From assembly GCA_039720395.1 (NCBI GenBank), contig CM077832.1, positions 29,933,763 through 29,997,762 of the forward strand: 64,000 bases of DNA. Reading direction: 5' to 3'. Positions 1-11,150 of this stretch are shown piece after piece (the stretch's first letter is position 1; every line of letters starts with the position of its first letter). The position numbers were made by a program, and so were the translations under genes. The stretch comes from Liquidambar formosana. Lineage: Eukaryota; Streptophyta; Magnoliopsida; Saxifragales; Altingiaceae. Below the pieces are notes generated by a model. It saw nothing but the letters and a program-made list of their open reading frames with translations, ran no database searches and was not told the origin of the DNA.

Positions 1-231
1 ACTTTTAGTGAAGTTTACAGGTTCAAATTATTTGGGGTGGTGTTTATCAGGGGTCTATGGTCTAAATAGGCCTAGACTTAGATCTAACCTGTAGGATGAG
101 TTGTTTTGTTTGTATAGGTTGTGTAGCCCAAATTGGTGTTTGGATGGGGATTTTAAAGTTATTAGTTCAGTTCTAAACAATGTTTTAAAAGGCGTGGGCG
201 TGAGACGGGGCGTAAGTTTTTCAGGTATTTT

Positions 232-280
<49 letters not shown>

Positions 281-1079
281 AAAAATATGTCATGACGAGT
301 TCAATTGTAATTTTAATTTTTTTAAAAAAAGTTTGTTTGGTATTTTAGGCCGTGCTTCATAAATCACAACTCACAACTACAAGAAACATTAAAGAAAAAA
401 AAAAAAAGAGCTTATCCTCACTTGAAAAAGATTGAATAAAACAAAGGAAAGGCTCAGTTGTTGAGTCGAGGCCTCGGGGGTTGTGTCGAATGGTCGATAG
501 TTTCAAAAAGGGTTGCCGGTCGACATCAACTGTGGTGAGGGTCATCACATTGGCGGTGAGGATCTTAGTCGCAGTTGATGTCAACTGTCATAACTTCATC
601 TTTGAGCTACTGAAACCAAAAACCTAGGAGACTTATTTCTCCCTTTGAAAGATCACCGGCTGTTGTATCTTTTGGCAATGGGTTCGCCGGAAGGTATGAA
701 CTTTGAGATGTTTCCCTTCTCTCTGCGTTGCCTCTCCTTCTCTGCCGTTGTTTGGGTTTAAGGGCCTAGGGTTATATATCGGTGCTTTTGAGTTGTAAAA
801 AACTGAGGAATACAGCCCCCAAAAAAAAAAAAAAAAAAAAACAGGATAATACATCAAAATGCAGCAATGTCTACGCATTAAGTTTCGTTTGAGCTCATTG
901 GGCACGGCCCCACTTAAAAAACATAAAAGATGTGTTTTTAACGCACAATACCTACGCCTTAGCCATAGGGCGTACGCCCAACAGTTCACCGCCCAACAAA
1001 GCACGCCGAGGTGCACTTTACCCCCAAAAATGCCCCGAAACGTGCTCGGGACGTGTCTTTTAAAGCACTGGTTCTAAAC
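1..1079. other. Sequence upstream of the first visible IPMS exon, presumed intron; no gene seen
   Basis: Presumably intron of the IPMS gene. Contains a (TA)n tract at about 237-274 and an A run at 821-841. The stretch 480-840 ending in the A run could be a short retroposed sequence, but I see no tRNA-like A/B boxes that convince me. The stretch 900-1075 is rich in CG-containing words and short open frames and is not recognisable. Confidence 0.4.
237..274. repeat. (TA)n microsatellite
   Basis: About 19 uninterrupted TA units followed by an AT-rich stretch. The short open frame over it, rich in Tyr-Ile, is an artefact of the repeat. Confidence 0.9.
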
Positions 1080-1700
1080 AAGCTTAATGGTTCTGGAGTT
1101 ACTTTAAGTATGTGCAATTTCAATGATTTTATAAGAGTGTTGCTTAAACGATCTTCTGTTAGCTAATGTGAGATTTACATGGTCTAACAATTAGGAAGAC
1201 AATTTGGTGTGTTATAGACTTGATAGGATTTCTTTTTATGTGGAGTGGGAAGATCTGTTTCCTAATGTTAGGCAAGACTTCTTTCCCCCAGCAAAAAAGA
1301 AGAAAAGAACAGAGGCAAGACGTTTTCCTAGAGTTGTGTCATATACTTGTCCTGTTATATTAGAGTTATTTATTTATAAATTGGGTTCTGTTTTTTTTTT
1401 TTTAGATTTGAAAATATGTCCTTGGAGCATCATCTTTTTAGGTCTTGTTTTAAGAATTGGTAGAAGGATACTTTTGTGCTTGGCTAGGAGGGCTTTAAGT
1501 TTATGAGGCATCTTCCTTTGTTGAAAAGTAGAGTAAGGAGTAGAGTAAAAGGTTTTTGATGATGTAAGGGAGGAGAAAGTTTCAATATTGAAAAGAATTG
1601 ATAAGTTGGATGGTTTGGAACGGACAGGTGCTTGAATTAGTGAAAAGGGAGAGAAGTGATCTTAGATATACGTTGGAGGAGGTGGCTTTTAGAGAAGAGG
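1080..1700 (+). pseudogene. LINE retrotransposon fragment (end of endonuclease domain and linker)
   Basis: Read across shifting frames, the conceptual translation follows the end of a plant LINE endonuclease and the linker to reverse transcriptase: a FNDFI-like block near 1110, a VRFTWSNN block near 1170, CYRLDRI at about 1210, EWEDLFPNVRQ at about 1245, RFPRVVS near 1325, then the RFEN and KSRV type linker and TLEEVAFREE at about 1670. Several stops and frame changes are present, no start and no reverse transcriptase follow. It is an old 5'- and 3'-truncated copy lying in IPMS intron sequence. Confidence 0.75.
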
Positions 1701-2031
1701 TTTCTTGACATTGGCTTAGTGAAGGCTTTGAAACTGGAATTGAAGGGAGCCCACATTAGAATCTTTAAAACCCCATTGTATGTGCTTGTGTGTTATATTT
1801 TGATTTGTATTTGTTTTCCGTTTCAAAGTTTGTCTGTATTTGCATTGAATTGCTGTTTTGCATTTATATACCTACACATATGAGATCTGAACATCTGACT
1901 AATTAAGCGTGCTTCTCAAAAATGTGTCCTGATTTTATTTTTGGTTGCCCACATTTATTATGGTTGAGGTACTATATGTTAATGATACAGATTTTTTAAA
2001 ACTGAGTTTAATTTAGCTTTTTGTTTTGTAG

Positions 2032-4148
2032 GATGGAATGCTTAAATACAAATTTACATATCAAATCATAGATCCTAAAGATATTGGGCTTATACGAGAT
2101 GACGAAGCTGGTATTGTTCTCGGAAAACTTAGGTATCTAGTATGCTGTCTGCAGAGTTTCAAATTTTTTTATTGCAAGGTGTCCCTCAAGCTGTTCTGCT
2201 GATTGTTTTGTCTATGTTATTGAAGTTGTTTAGAATTGATATTTAGCCATGCATTCTTGAAAGGTATAAGTACATGTGTGTTTTTTATTATTTATTTATT
2301 TATTTATTTTTGCATTGAGATCAAGTATATTTCTAAATACCTACGTATCCTTTCTTGTACTTTTTTTATTTTTTTGCTGCGATAAATGAGGCGTTGGCTC
2401 ATTCTTTAAATGACCTATTTGCACTACATGTTTGAGGTTTAAGGACAATTCCGGTCATAGAAGGTATATAGTTGGGACCACTGCCTTGATTATGTATGGA
2501 ATTTTGTTTGACAAGCAATCTAAAATCATGGCATTTTGGCACTAAGTTTCGCATGTATTTTTCTGAAAACGTGTCCAAATTCAATGTGTCAAATATGCAA
2601 TGGACATGGCTTGGTACACGAGGAGTACACATCATACGTATCCTCAAAATGTTTTTCCCCCATAAAATGGGATCTGTTTGAGATATTCTCATGATTTTAT
2701 GAAGCGCAGGCGCCCCCCCTCCAACACACACACACACACACACACACACATAAATTTTATTTATTGATACTTGTAGGATACCTAAGATTACTTGGTGCAT
2801 ACTTGGAGGATGTGTGGATAATATAACATGATGAGGGATACTTGAATGATACATGGTTGATATAATAGAGGAAAATAAAGGGGTTTAAATATTATTTTTA
2901 TTTCCTAACCAAAAAAAATATTAGTTTAATTGTTAATTAAATCTTTATATAAATTCCAAAAAAATTAAAATTAACATAAAAGGGGGACTCTCTCTCTCTC
3001 TCTCTCTCTCTCAGCCAGCCTCATTATCTCCTCTATATTTCAATCTATTCATCTTTCTCACTCTGTGCTCTCCTTTGGGTTTGAACCTAAGGGGCGCTCT
3101 TTCTTTCTATCTTTTAATCTTTCTCGCCCCTCCTTCTTCCTGAGAATAATCAGAGTCATGATGTGGAACAAAGGTGGTTTCTTCTTCCTTTTTCTTGTTT
3201 TCTAATTTTACATTGATGAACTTTGAGTTGTTCAATGTATTTAAAAAAAATGGGGTTTCTTTTGTGAGTTTGTGAATATATTTGTAAGCATCTTAATTGG
3301 TTGTATGAATTTTTTAAATCTTTTGATGTTTTAAATTAATAATCAATATAAAAACATATCTCCACTGTTTTCATAAATTTCTATATCAACATATCTGTTT
3401 CGTATTGTATCTGTATCAAATATTCATATCCATGCTTATTTGTTAGGACATGGCCACATTTGTTTAGGGTATGGTGGGATTTGAAACAATTACTACCCCT
3501 ACTCCTGAAAGACTGTACCCTTTAAAAAAACACATTATTATTATTTTTTTTTTGGGGAAGTGCATTTAATGCATTCACTCACTAATTTGTTTGTGGTATT
3601 CTGATTTTACCCACAATGGCAAAAGGGTACTACTATATCTTAATTGTGTAACTTATACCATTTGAAATGGTATTTTTTGAATTCAATTAAAATTGAGTCA
3701 TTAACTTTTTGATTGGGAGAGAAATTTGGAACATCCCAAAATGGAAATAAGGACAATCTTTAAGGAATGGAGGGAATATTATTTTCTTTCACCTAGGTTC
3801 ATAAACTGGTACAAGTATGGGCCATTTAAAGAAGGCTAAATGAGGGTTACGATTATTCAAGTTTGTAGTGTTATGTGGAGTCTAATAATACTCTGTAGCT
3901 ATTTGGCCCGAGTGGGTGTGTGGGGATGTGAAGGTAGTGTTACCAGGTTCTCTTGATATCCCTTGGAGCTGTGATCCAAGTTTCCCATCTCGAAATGCCA
4001 TCCATGCGCGACCTAGCCTAGGTCCCCATTTTTAGTGTCTCGAACTGTAAATGATACCCCTTGGAGCTGTGTTCCAAGTTTCCCGTCTTGAAACGCCATC
4101 TATGCGTGACCTAGCCTAGGTCCCCATTTTTAGTGTCTCGAACTGTAA

Positions 4149-4235
<87 letters not shown>

Positions 4236-4459
4236 TAAGTGAGCATTGGGAAATCAAATTCAATGTTGAAGCCATGATGTGGAGATTGGACCATGAGAGG
4301 ATTGTGAGCCAGACCAGGGGAGCTTGGACACCGTGATGTGAAGGTCTTAGGAGTGATATTGTTTCTCCTCAGCCATAATGTGTAGGGAGGCTTGTAGTGT
4401 GAAGCTTAAATCGACAGTGAGGTGAGAGTCGAAGTCTGGTTGTGGTTGTAGGGTGTGAC

Positions 4460-4502
<43 letters not shown>

Positions 4503-7500
4503 GAGAGAGAGATGGAAAAAATGTTTTCTAATTTGAGGTAAGAAAAGGACAGAGGAGGGGGAATAAAAATGGGGAAAAAAAAGGACAGCTGCGAGTCTGT
4601 GACACGTCTCCCAGTTACTTTAGTTGAATAGTAACTCAGACACTAGGCTTATATTATTAGTATAGATATGATTATATCTATTCTTTAGATCTTTCATTGA
4701 TTGATTTTATGTTTATATTTTAGGCACTGTTCTTGTAACTTGTAATTTGCTCAATATTACGTAATGAGTTCTTAACTTCTTATTATATTTTTCCTGTATG
4801 ATCATATTTTTACACTGTAATTGTTTCTATTTTTGTTTTCTTTTTCATATCAATCTTATTCTAAATTTTTTTATTTTTATATATATCTTAATGGTGTCAG
4901 TTCATTTCTGGTTGACTGGGCGGATTAAACGGTGACCCTCACCCCGGTCACTTTTTAGTTTCATTGAACGGTTTTGTTTTTTAAAACATTGCTAATGGCT
5001 GACATATTGTCATATTATAAACTCGTGGGCTATCATTGTCTAAGAAGTAAGGACACAGACACGTGACACAGGTACAACACGACACAACATGACACAGACA
5101 CACCGACTCAGAAAATCCTCAAAATTTAGGGCACGACACAATGGGGATATGGCATTAATAGAATGTTTACTTTTATACATATAATTATAAAATGTCATGT
5201 AATAACACAGATCTTTCAAAATGCATGTCTTTGTTTTGTTTTTAGAAATTCTAGTTGAGTTGTTCTTTGAAAATATATGACAAAAAAGGAAAAGAAAGAT
5301 TAAAAAGAAGGGAAAAAAAGGCAAAGTGAGATGTGTCACGTAGACAAAGCCACGTAGCTTTTGGAGAAGTGTTTGTGCTTCTGAGATCATAGTACAACCC
5401 CAATTCCTTTGGAAGAATCTTTGACCTCATGAGTTTGGATATATGCCAAGTGCTTTGGCTTGATTCTTTACCTTGGCTCTCAACCCTGCCACAGTTGATC
5501 GTTTGTTCTTGGCTAGTTAACTAATCCTTCCTTTTGAAGTTGATTCTTCCCATTTTGCATTGGTGAAAGCCCTTAATTGTATTTGACAATGTATTTTCAT
5601 CAATATATATATATATATATCCCGTTCAATCACAACTGTCCGTGGATGACGCGCACATTCATGCGCATGCGCTTGTTGTCCATGAATGGCTGTGATCGTA
5701 CGAGATATCTGGAATATCTCGCACATGACTAAAGCTGTATATATATAAATTTTTGGTGCATGTGGAGAATGCATATATTAAGCAATTGCTTTTTTACAAC
5801 CACTTATGGGACATAATCTATTGTTGTCAAGTGTTGTCCCGTTCAAACAATTGGGGTACAAAGATGTGGTTGTTTCTTGACATTGTGCTGATTTATTTGA
5901 ATTATGTGGTTTTACTATGATAGGTGTTCTAGTTACAGTGAAGGATCGTAAGAAAAATCTTTGTTTTCTTATGTTCTTTACAAATATACTTTTCTCAAGA
6001 AATACAAACTTACATCTTTTGTTTTTATTTATTTTTTATAAAGTGGACGCTCTGCTTTGAAAGAGAAACTTCGCCAGGTACACATAAATTTACATAGTGG
6101 AAGGTTGATTAAATTATATGCCTCTGTTATTATATATTTTGACACTTTGTTCTCCCCACTTTTTCAGCTTGGATATATGATTGAGGGTGAAGAACTTGAT
6201 GATGTTTTTATGCGTTTCAAAGCAATATGTGAGCATAAAAAGGTGAGTGGATACAAGGGATACTACTTAGATCTTGTTCCATGCTCACATTCAAAACCAC
6301 TATATTTGTGAAGAGAGAGGAGTTAACTTGGATTGTAATTTTGTTCCATAAGGCCTTACTTAATCGAATGATTATATATCTGGAATTAAATATAATAGAG
6401 GGAAAAGGATGAAAATAAAGATATGCAGTGTACCACTTATCTTCTACCTTCATATTGTAAGTGAATTATTTTAAAGAAGTGGATAAAGGCACAAAATAAA
6501 AATAGTCAAAAGTCTTTTTCACTATCATTTTGTTCTCTTCTTCTTGTTCTGCCACAAATTGGCTTCTGTATTAAAAAATAGAGAGAAGACAGAAGAGGAA
6601 GAGTAGAGGAAACAAGGTAGGCAGCTAACCCTAGCTATAATGGTTAGACTAGCCCCTTATATACTAATAACTTTAGCACTCCCACTCAAGTTGGAGCATA
6701 GATATCTGACACGCCCATGATGCAGAGTGTATTTGCAAAAAAAAGGGGAAAGTGGGATTCTTTGGGATATTCATTCTATTGAAATTCTTGTTAGTTTCCA
6801 AATCGGGGTATATTAGGTAATTAATTAATAGTTATATGCTAGTTATTTAATATTACTAATTAGTTTTGTTAGTTTCTATTAGTATTGGTGTTAGTAGGTA
6901 GTTGCTATTTTGGTTGGTTGCTATTTTCTTATGTTTGTAGTGAACTGCTATTTTCTTAGTAGTGTTATTGTTAGTGGTTTCAATATTGCTGGTTTCTAAG
7001 TTATGTACTATGCATTATACAAACATGATTTTCTTTTTGGAAAAAAAAGAGCAAATTAAAATTACTAATAATAAAGAGGAAATAAATTAAATAAAACATT
7101 TTGGTCTAATATTACTTAATAAGAATTTTAAAAGTATTCTGAAAAAAAAAAAAAAAACAGAAAATGAAAGAAAGAAATATTTATTCTAATCTTGTAAAAT
7201 TTGGACTCATAATAATTTTAGATTATGACATAGGAAATATTATTTACTATTTTTTATATAACAAATTAGAAACGATAATAAAAGAATTTAAAACAATAAA
7301 TTTTTTTAAAATAGAAAAACTAATTGTAATGGCGTTTACGTCACAGTATCAAGGCGTAAAGGCTTTACAGCACAATATCGGTGCGTAACGGCCTTTACGG
7401 ATGCAAGTCCCTGTACACTCCTCTATAGGTATGTTATGGCGTAACAGTATCTCTCTAAATCAATATGCCCATATTGGATAAATATTTAAAATGCTACTTT

Positions 7501-10500
7501 CCATTTTAGTCTAGTCATACAAGATTTGTTTTTCTTGTTTTGTGAAGAAATACAGGATTTGGTTTGTTGTTCTATGTTAGAAATATGCCACATCCCACAT
7601 TGGTTAATTATAAATCTTGACATGGCTTCTTATACTTGTTTGGGCTCTCCACTTATAAGCTTAAGCTTGTAAGTTGGAAACTTAACATGGTATCAAAGCA
7701 TGTTGTTCTTGGGCCTCTTCATTTATGAGTCCATTATTGTTGCTGTTGTTGTTAAGCCTATTTCGTTTGTGAGCCTGTCTTTGTTGTCCACGTGACAGGC
7801 TTGTTCTATCTTGTTACGCCTGCACATGAGGGGGAGTGTTAGAAATTTACCACATCCCACATTGGTTATTTATAAATCTTGACATGGCTTCATATACCTA
7901 CTTGGGTCCTCTACTTATAAGCTTAGGCTTGTAAGTTGGGAACTTAATAGTCTAAAATGGAGCTCTTTTTTTTTCTTTTTTCTTTTTTTGCATGTGTATG
8001 TCTCATGCACATGTGCTATGGTAATGAATGTAACTTTACTTCATCAGATAATAATTTTAAAAGTAAATTTGAAAAAAAGAAAAAGAAAAAAAAAAGGGAA
8101 CACTAATCAAGTACCAGTAAACCAAAATGGGCGGTTGTGGACCGAAATGATTCTTGGTAACTCACCAAAAAGGCCAAACTTTTGGCTGGTAGGGAAAAGT
8201 AGTTATGTTTTCTGGTCTTCCTCTAAATGAAATTTGAGTGGGTAGAACTGTTGGAATGAATTGGTAGAACTGTTGGAATTTTTTTTTTTTTTTTGGGTTT
8301 TGGAAAATAATATTTGGTTAAATGGCTTTTGGGCGGTGAATCCTTTTGAGTGAACATGGCTAATATGCACATTGTTCTATTGGTGTGGGTCTTTCTTTGG
8401 TAGTTCATAATGGTTGTGTTACCAGGCCCTTGTCAATTTGGAAATCTTTTCTCTAGGTTAAGTCTTTAAGGCATGCTATGAGGTGAACTTCTGTAATTTT
8501 TCCTAGCAATTGAAAGAGGATGATCTTAGTGTGTTGCATAAGGACAAATTATTCTCTTCTCATCCGTGTTTTTTAAAGTTGTGTGCATGCATTTCTGTTT
8601 TTGGCTCCTTTATAATGATATTTTTGTCTAGCACTCTTATTTTAGTTTTGTTGCCGTAGGTAATTTCTGATGCGGACCTAATAGCACTGGTATCAGATGA
8701 AATTTTTCAGCCGGATGTTGTTTGGAAGCTGGGTGATGTGCAGGTATACTCTCTTTCAAGTTTGTTCATCATCTCATTGAGCTTGATTTGTGAGGAACAA
8801 TCTATTCCTATTGAAACAACCTAACATGCAGGTTACTTGTGGCACTCTCGGTTGTTCAACCGCAACTGTTAAACTCATTGATACGAATAACAAAGAGCAT
8901 GTTGCTTGTTCAGTTGGAACCGGGCCAGTTGATTCAGCTTACAAGGCCATTGACCTCATTGTGAAGGTTTGAAATTGAAATATATTTTGAACATTTTTTT
9001 TTTTTTTTTTGGGCCACAATTTATTTAGATGTTGAAGAATATTATACTGAAACCTACAAAGAGACACATCCCTACGGACATGTCTTTTTAGCACAAAGGG
9101 TGGGGGTGGGAGAAGCAGGTGGCTCTGTTGGGACGAGGCCAGTTGTATGATATGAATTACCAATAGATGGGGGCTCCTACATTGTTCAGTGTCCACCATG
9201 GTGAGCTGACAAGGACGAAATTGATGTAAAAATTGTTGGTATGTGTATACATTTGTATATCACTAGTTGATATTGCAATGCCAATTCAGAAAGGACGAAA
9301 TTGGCTGATAAAAAAAAAAGGATGAAATTGGCGCAAAAATTGTAGGTACACACATATATTTTGTATATCACTAGTTGATATTGCAATGCCAATCATGGCC
9401 ATTGAAAGGCCATTTGATATAGCAAGCCACTATTTTTTTTGTCCTGTGGCTGTCTAGGTAATTGTTAGAATGTCCTTCATCTATGTCATAAACTAACAAT
9501 TATTTATTTTTCTTTTTATTATTTTTATTATTATTTTTGGTATAGTAAAATATGTTAAAGTATAAATAGGCCAAAGCCCCTATGCAGATGGGGTATGCAA
9601 AAGGAAAGAGAAATTTATGGCATAAGTGAGAGGAATGGCGAGGATTCCTGGTTGGGGGTGGGGTGGTGGCAGAGGGGGGATCATGGCCATGCCTTCTCCC
9701 CTCCATCACAAGGTTTTATCTTACTTAGAATCAAGATTCGAGAGAGAGAGAATCGCAGTTCTTATAAGGCTTCGACTAGGGAGCACAAAATAGTGGTTCC
9801 GAGATAGCGGCACTCTTAGTAGAAGAATTCTGCTTCTGAGGTGTGTTCCAACATTCTACTTAAAGTTTTGAGGCCCCCATTACAATGATCTGAACTCCTA
9901 AAAAATGATCTAGACTCTTCACTAACACAGAAGCGGCTGTAGAAGTGCCTTGATGTTTTCTCTATGCGTTAGGGCTTGGTTGAGCTTTGTTCTGGTTTCT
10001 TATATCTTTTCATGTTTTCTATCAGTTTGAAGAATCGTAGGCATGCATTTGAAAGTTGAAACAATGTTTAAAAGCTGTACCAGACCATATCAGGACCACC
10101 AGGCAGTTTATTGCTTCATTGTTGCCATTTATTCATTCTTGTTTATACTGTAAATTTTTTTCTGAAATTTTTAAACTTTTTTTTCAAATGATTAATATCC
10201 ATGATTGCTGTGACAGTGCTTTCATTGGTTCAGCATAAATTAATGCTAAGGAATATTTTCTCCCCCTTTTGTATGCAGGTACCAGTAACGCTTCTTGAGT
10301 ACTCCATGAACGCAGTAACTGGAGGCATTGATGCTATAGCCACAACTCGGGTCTTCATTTGTGGAGTGAACAGTCATTCATTTACGCACCCTTTGACTGG
10401 AGAAACTGTTCATCGAAAATTTTGGTATGGCATGTGCATGATGTTTACTTCATTCTGAAGAGAGCATGTTTGCCTTCTAATGTTTTCCCTCCTTTTCTTC

Positions 10501-10666
10501 TTTTTGTGCCAGTGGAACTGGAGCAGGAATGGATATCGTTGTCTCAAGTGTTAGGGCCTACATTGGTGCACTAAACAAGATCCTGACTTTCAAGGACCAA
10601 TCCCCAACAAAGATTTGTGGAGAGAATTCCCTGGTGTCTGCAGAGAATACCCCGGTGTCTGCTTGA
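2032..10666 (+). CDS. IPMS: 2-isopropylmalate synthase, C-terminal part (7 exons; 5' end outside window)
   Basis: Condenses 2-oxoisovalerate with acetyl-CoA, first committed step of leucine synthesis (plastid). Exons: 2032-2132, 6044-6077, 6168-6242, 8660-8743, 8832-8966, 10279-10424, 10513-10666 (729 nt, 242 residues plus TGA). All six introns are GT-AG and frame is kept across each. Recognisable family blocks: [17 protein letters not shown] then SGR across the first junction, [78 protein letters not shown]. The last four exons are the LeuA dimer/leucine-feedback domain; its presence argues against the shorter methylalkylthiomalate synthases. The catalytic TIM-barrel exons are not in the 2 kb upstream and must lie before base 1 if the gene is whole. 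Odd: F replaces the usual G in the K-G-T-Y block, and the last junction (TG|T) encodes Cys where Ser is usual before GTGAG. Probably functional, but a diverged paralogue or partial copy is possible. Confidence 0.93.
2724..2750. repeat. (CA)n microsatellite
   Basis: About 13 CA units directly after a C-rich stretch. Confidence 0.9.
2989..3012. repeat. (CT)n microsatellite
   Basis: Twelve CT units; followed by a generally pyrimidine-rich stretch to about 3140. Confidence 0.9.
3955..4150. repeat. 98-bp tandem duplication
   Basis: Two head-to-tail copies, starting near 3955 and 4053, offset 98 bp; they share long identical stretches such as CGACCTAGCCTAGG-like and TTTTTAGTGTCTCGAACTG words, with a handful of mostly C/T and G/A differences. 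The second copy runs directly into a GT then GA microsatellite. Confidence 0.85.
4150..4231. repeat. (GT)n-(GA)n compound microsatellite
   Basis: About six GT units then about 34 GA units. Open frames across it translate to Arg-Glu repeats and are not genes. A second (GA)n with GATA interruptions lies at 4459-4513. Confidence 0.92.
4459..4513. repeat. (GA)n microsatellite with GATA interruptions
   Basis: GA units broken at about 4469 and 4496 by GATA. Possibly related to the GA tract 230 bp upstream. Confidence 0.85.
5600..5765. mobile_element. Foldback/MITE-like element, copy 1
   Basis: Sits between two TA-rich tracts (5605-5620 and 5738-5748). The stretch 5621-5720 aligns colinearly with 62526-62612 of the large palindrome near the window end: both have a CCCGTT..ATCAC word, a CG-rich core around CATTCATGCG/CATTCACGCG, then a GGCTGTGAT/GGCCGTGAT word. 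It then carries GAGATATC and CTCGCACATGA words matching the palindrome arm at 62453-62471. It looks like one end plus the core of a near-palindromic element inserted in a (TA)n tract. No protein is encoded. Confidence 0.6.
6530..6715 (-). mobile_element. Possible Copia LTR/polypurine fragment, minus strand
   Basis: Read on the minus strand, a typical Copia 3'-end arrangement is seen: a CAACTTGAGTGGGAGTG word (6674-6695 region) where the polypurine tract and LTR start normally lie, followed by a TATATAAGG box near 6655 and a promoter-leader-like AT and CT-rich stretch. No second LTR or coding part is present, so this would be a solo or truncated LTR. Confidence 0.35.
7575..7949 (+). mobile_element. 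TRIM element (terminal-repeat retrotransposon in miniature), copy 1
   Basis: A complete miniature LTR element of 375 bp with no coding capacity. 5' LTR 7575-7687 and 3' LTR 7837-7949 are both 113 bp, begin TGTTAGAAAT and differ at about 13 sites by eye. A primer-binding site, TGGTATCAAAGCA (7688-7700), complementary to initiator tRNA-Met 3' end, directly follows the 5' LTR; a GAGGGGGAG polypurine tract (7828-7836) directly precedes the 3' LTR. Flanks TTCTA (7570-7574) and GTCTA (7950-7954) match at 4 of 5 bases as a target duplication. It lies in an IPMS intron. It carries no 5S rRNA-like stretch, so it is not a Cassandra element. A relative lies at 59802-60144. Confidence 0.88.
7688..7700 (+). 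promoter_or_regulatory. TRIM primer-binding site (initiator tRNA-Met type)
   Basis: TGGTATCAAAGCA immediately after the 5' LTR; one base differs from the common plant form TGGTATCAGAGC. Confidence 0.85.
8967..10278 (+). other. IPMS intron 5 visible (1.3 kb)
   Basis: Donor gt at 8967, acceptor ag at 10277-10278. Holds a T run at 8995-9010 and the 108-bp duplication. The remainder, including short open frames at 9500-9807, is not recognisable. Confidence 0.65.
9209..9403. repeat. 108-bp tandem duplication in an IPMS intron
   Basis: A TGTATATCACTAGTTGATA stretch at 9254 recurs at 9362, offset 108 bp, and the preceding GGACGAAATTG and AAAAATTGT words recur at the same spacing. The second copy has an A-run insertion near 9310. 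Confidence 0.8.
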
Positions 10667-11150
10667 AGATGTATAGAAACTTGATTAATTCAGGACATGC
10701 TACAAACAGCTACATAATTGGCATTACAAAAGACAACTGATGTGGCACTATTTCTAGGACCAAAATACCCTCTCTTCTCTCTCCTTTTTAGCTTTTGCTC
10801 TCCACTGCAACAGCTATTCTTGCTTTCTTTCAACTTCCGTTGTGATTAGATGAAAGTTTAAATTGGTGGATTGTACTGAGACTTCCACTAAGGCACTCTC
10901 TTTTACTTAAACTATTTTATTGTTTCTCAGATCATCTCTAACTTTGGCTCCCGGTGTTCAACTTCATCAGAGCAAAAGATGGAGAAGGCGGTTTTGAAAA
11001 GACGTACGTAGTTTATCATGTGCCCTTTATCGTTTGAAGTGTAGGGATCCAGCTCCCTCTTCCCATTTTATGATTGTTTTGCCCAATTGCCTATGCTTTT
11101 TCCATGTTTCCGTGCCAACAAGAATCCGTCGATTGAAAAAAATAAAATAC
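10667..11150 (+). other. Probable 3' UTR of the IPMS gene
   Basis: Sequence following the TGA at 10664-10666 is not repetitive by eye and contains no competing gene. An AATAAA hexamer at 11141-11146 could be the polyadenylation signal, but the transcript end cannot be placed from sequence alone. Confidence 0.35.

Larger units (their letters stand above)
2133..6043 (+). other. IPMS intron 1 visible (3.9 kb), repeat-filled
   Basis: Donor gt at 2133, acceptor ag at 6042-6043. Contains CA, CT and GA microsatellites, a 98-bp tandem duplication and a foldback element, each listed separately. I see no coding sequence in it apart from microsatellite-derived open frames. Confidence 0.75.
6243..8659 (+). 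other. IPMS intron 3 visible (2.4 kb) holding a TRIM and an LTR relic
   Basis: Donor gt at 6243, acceptor ag at 8658-8659. Besides the two elements listed separately, 6760-7560 is AT-rich with an A run at 7142-7157 and a stretch at 7330-7405 in which a GGCGTTTACG/GGCGTAAAGG/GCGTAACGG word recurs. I cannot assign that stretch to a family. Confidence 0.7.

Noticed and set aside
2399..2854. 151-codon minus-strand frame over the CA repeat
   Set aside because: Includes Cys-Val strings from the microsatellite and lies in an intron; nothing supports it.
4133..4336. 67-codon frame rich in Arg-Glu
   Set aside because: It is the translation of the (GA)n microsatellite.
7688..7700. tRNA-like sequence
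   Set aside because: It is only the primer-binding site complementary to a tRNA 3' end; no cloverleaf is present around it.
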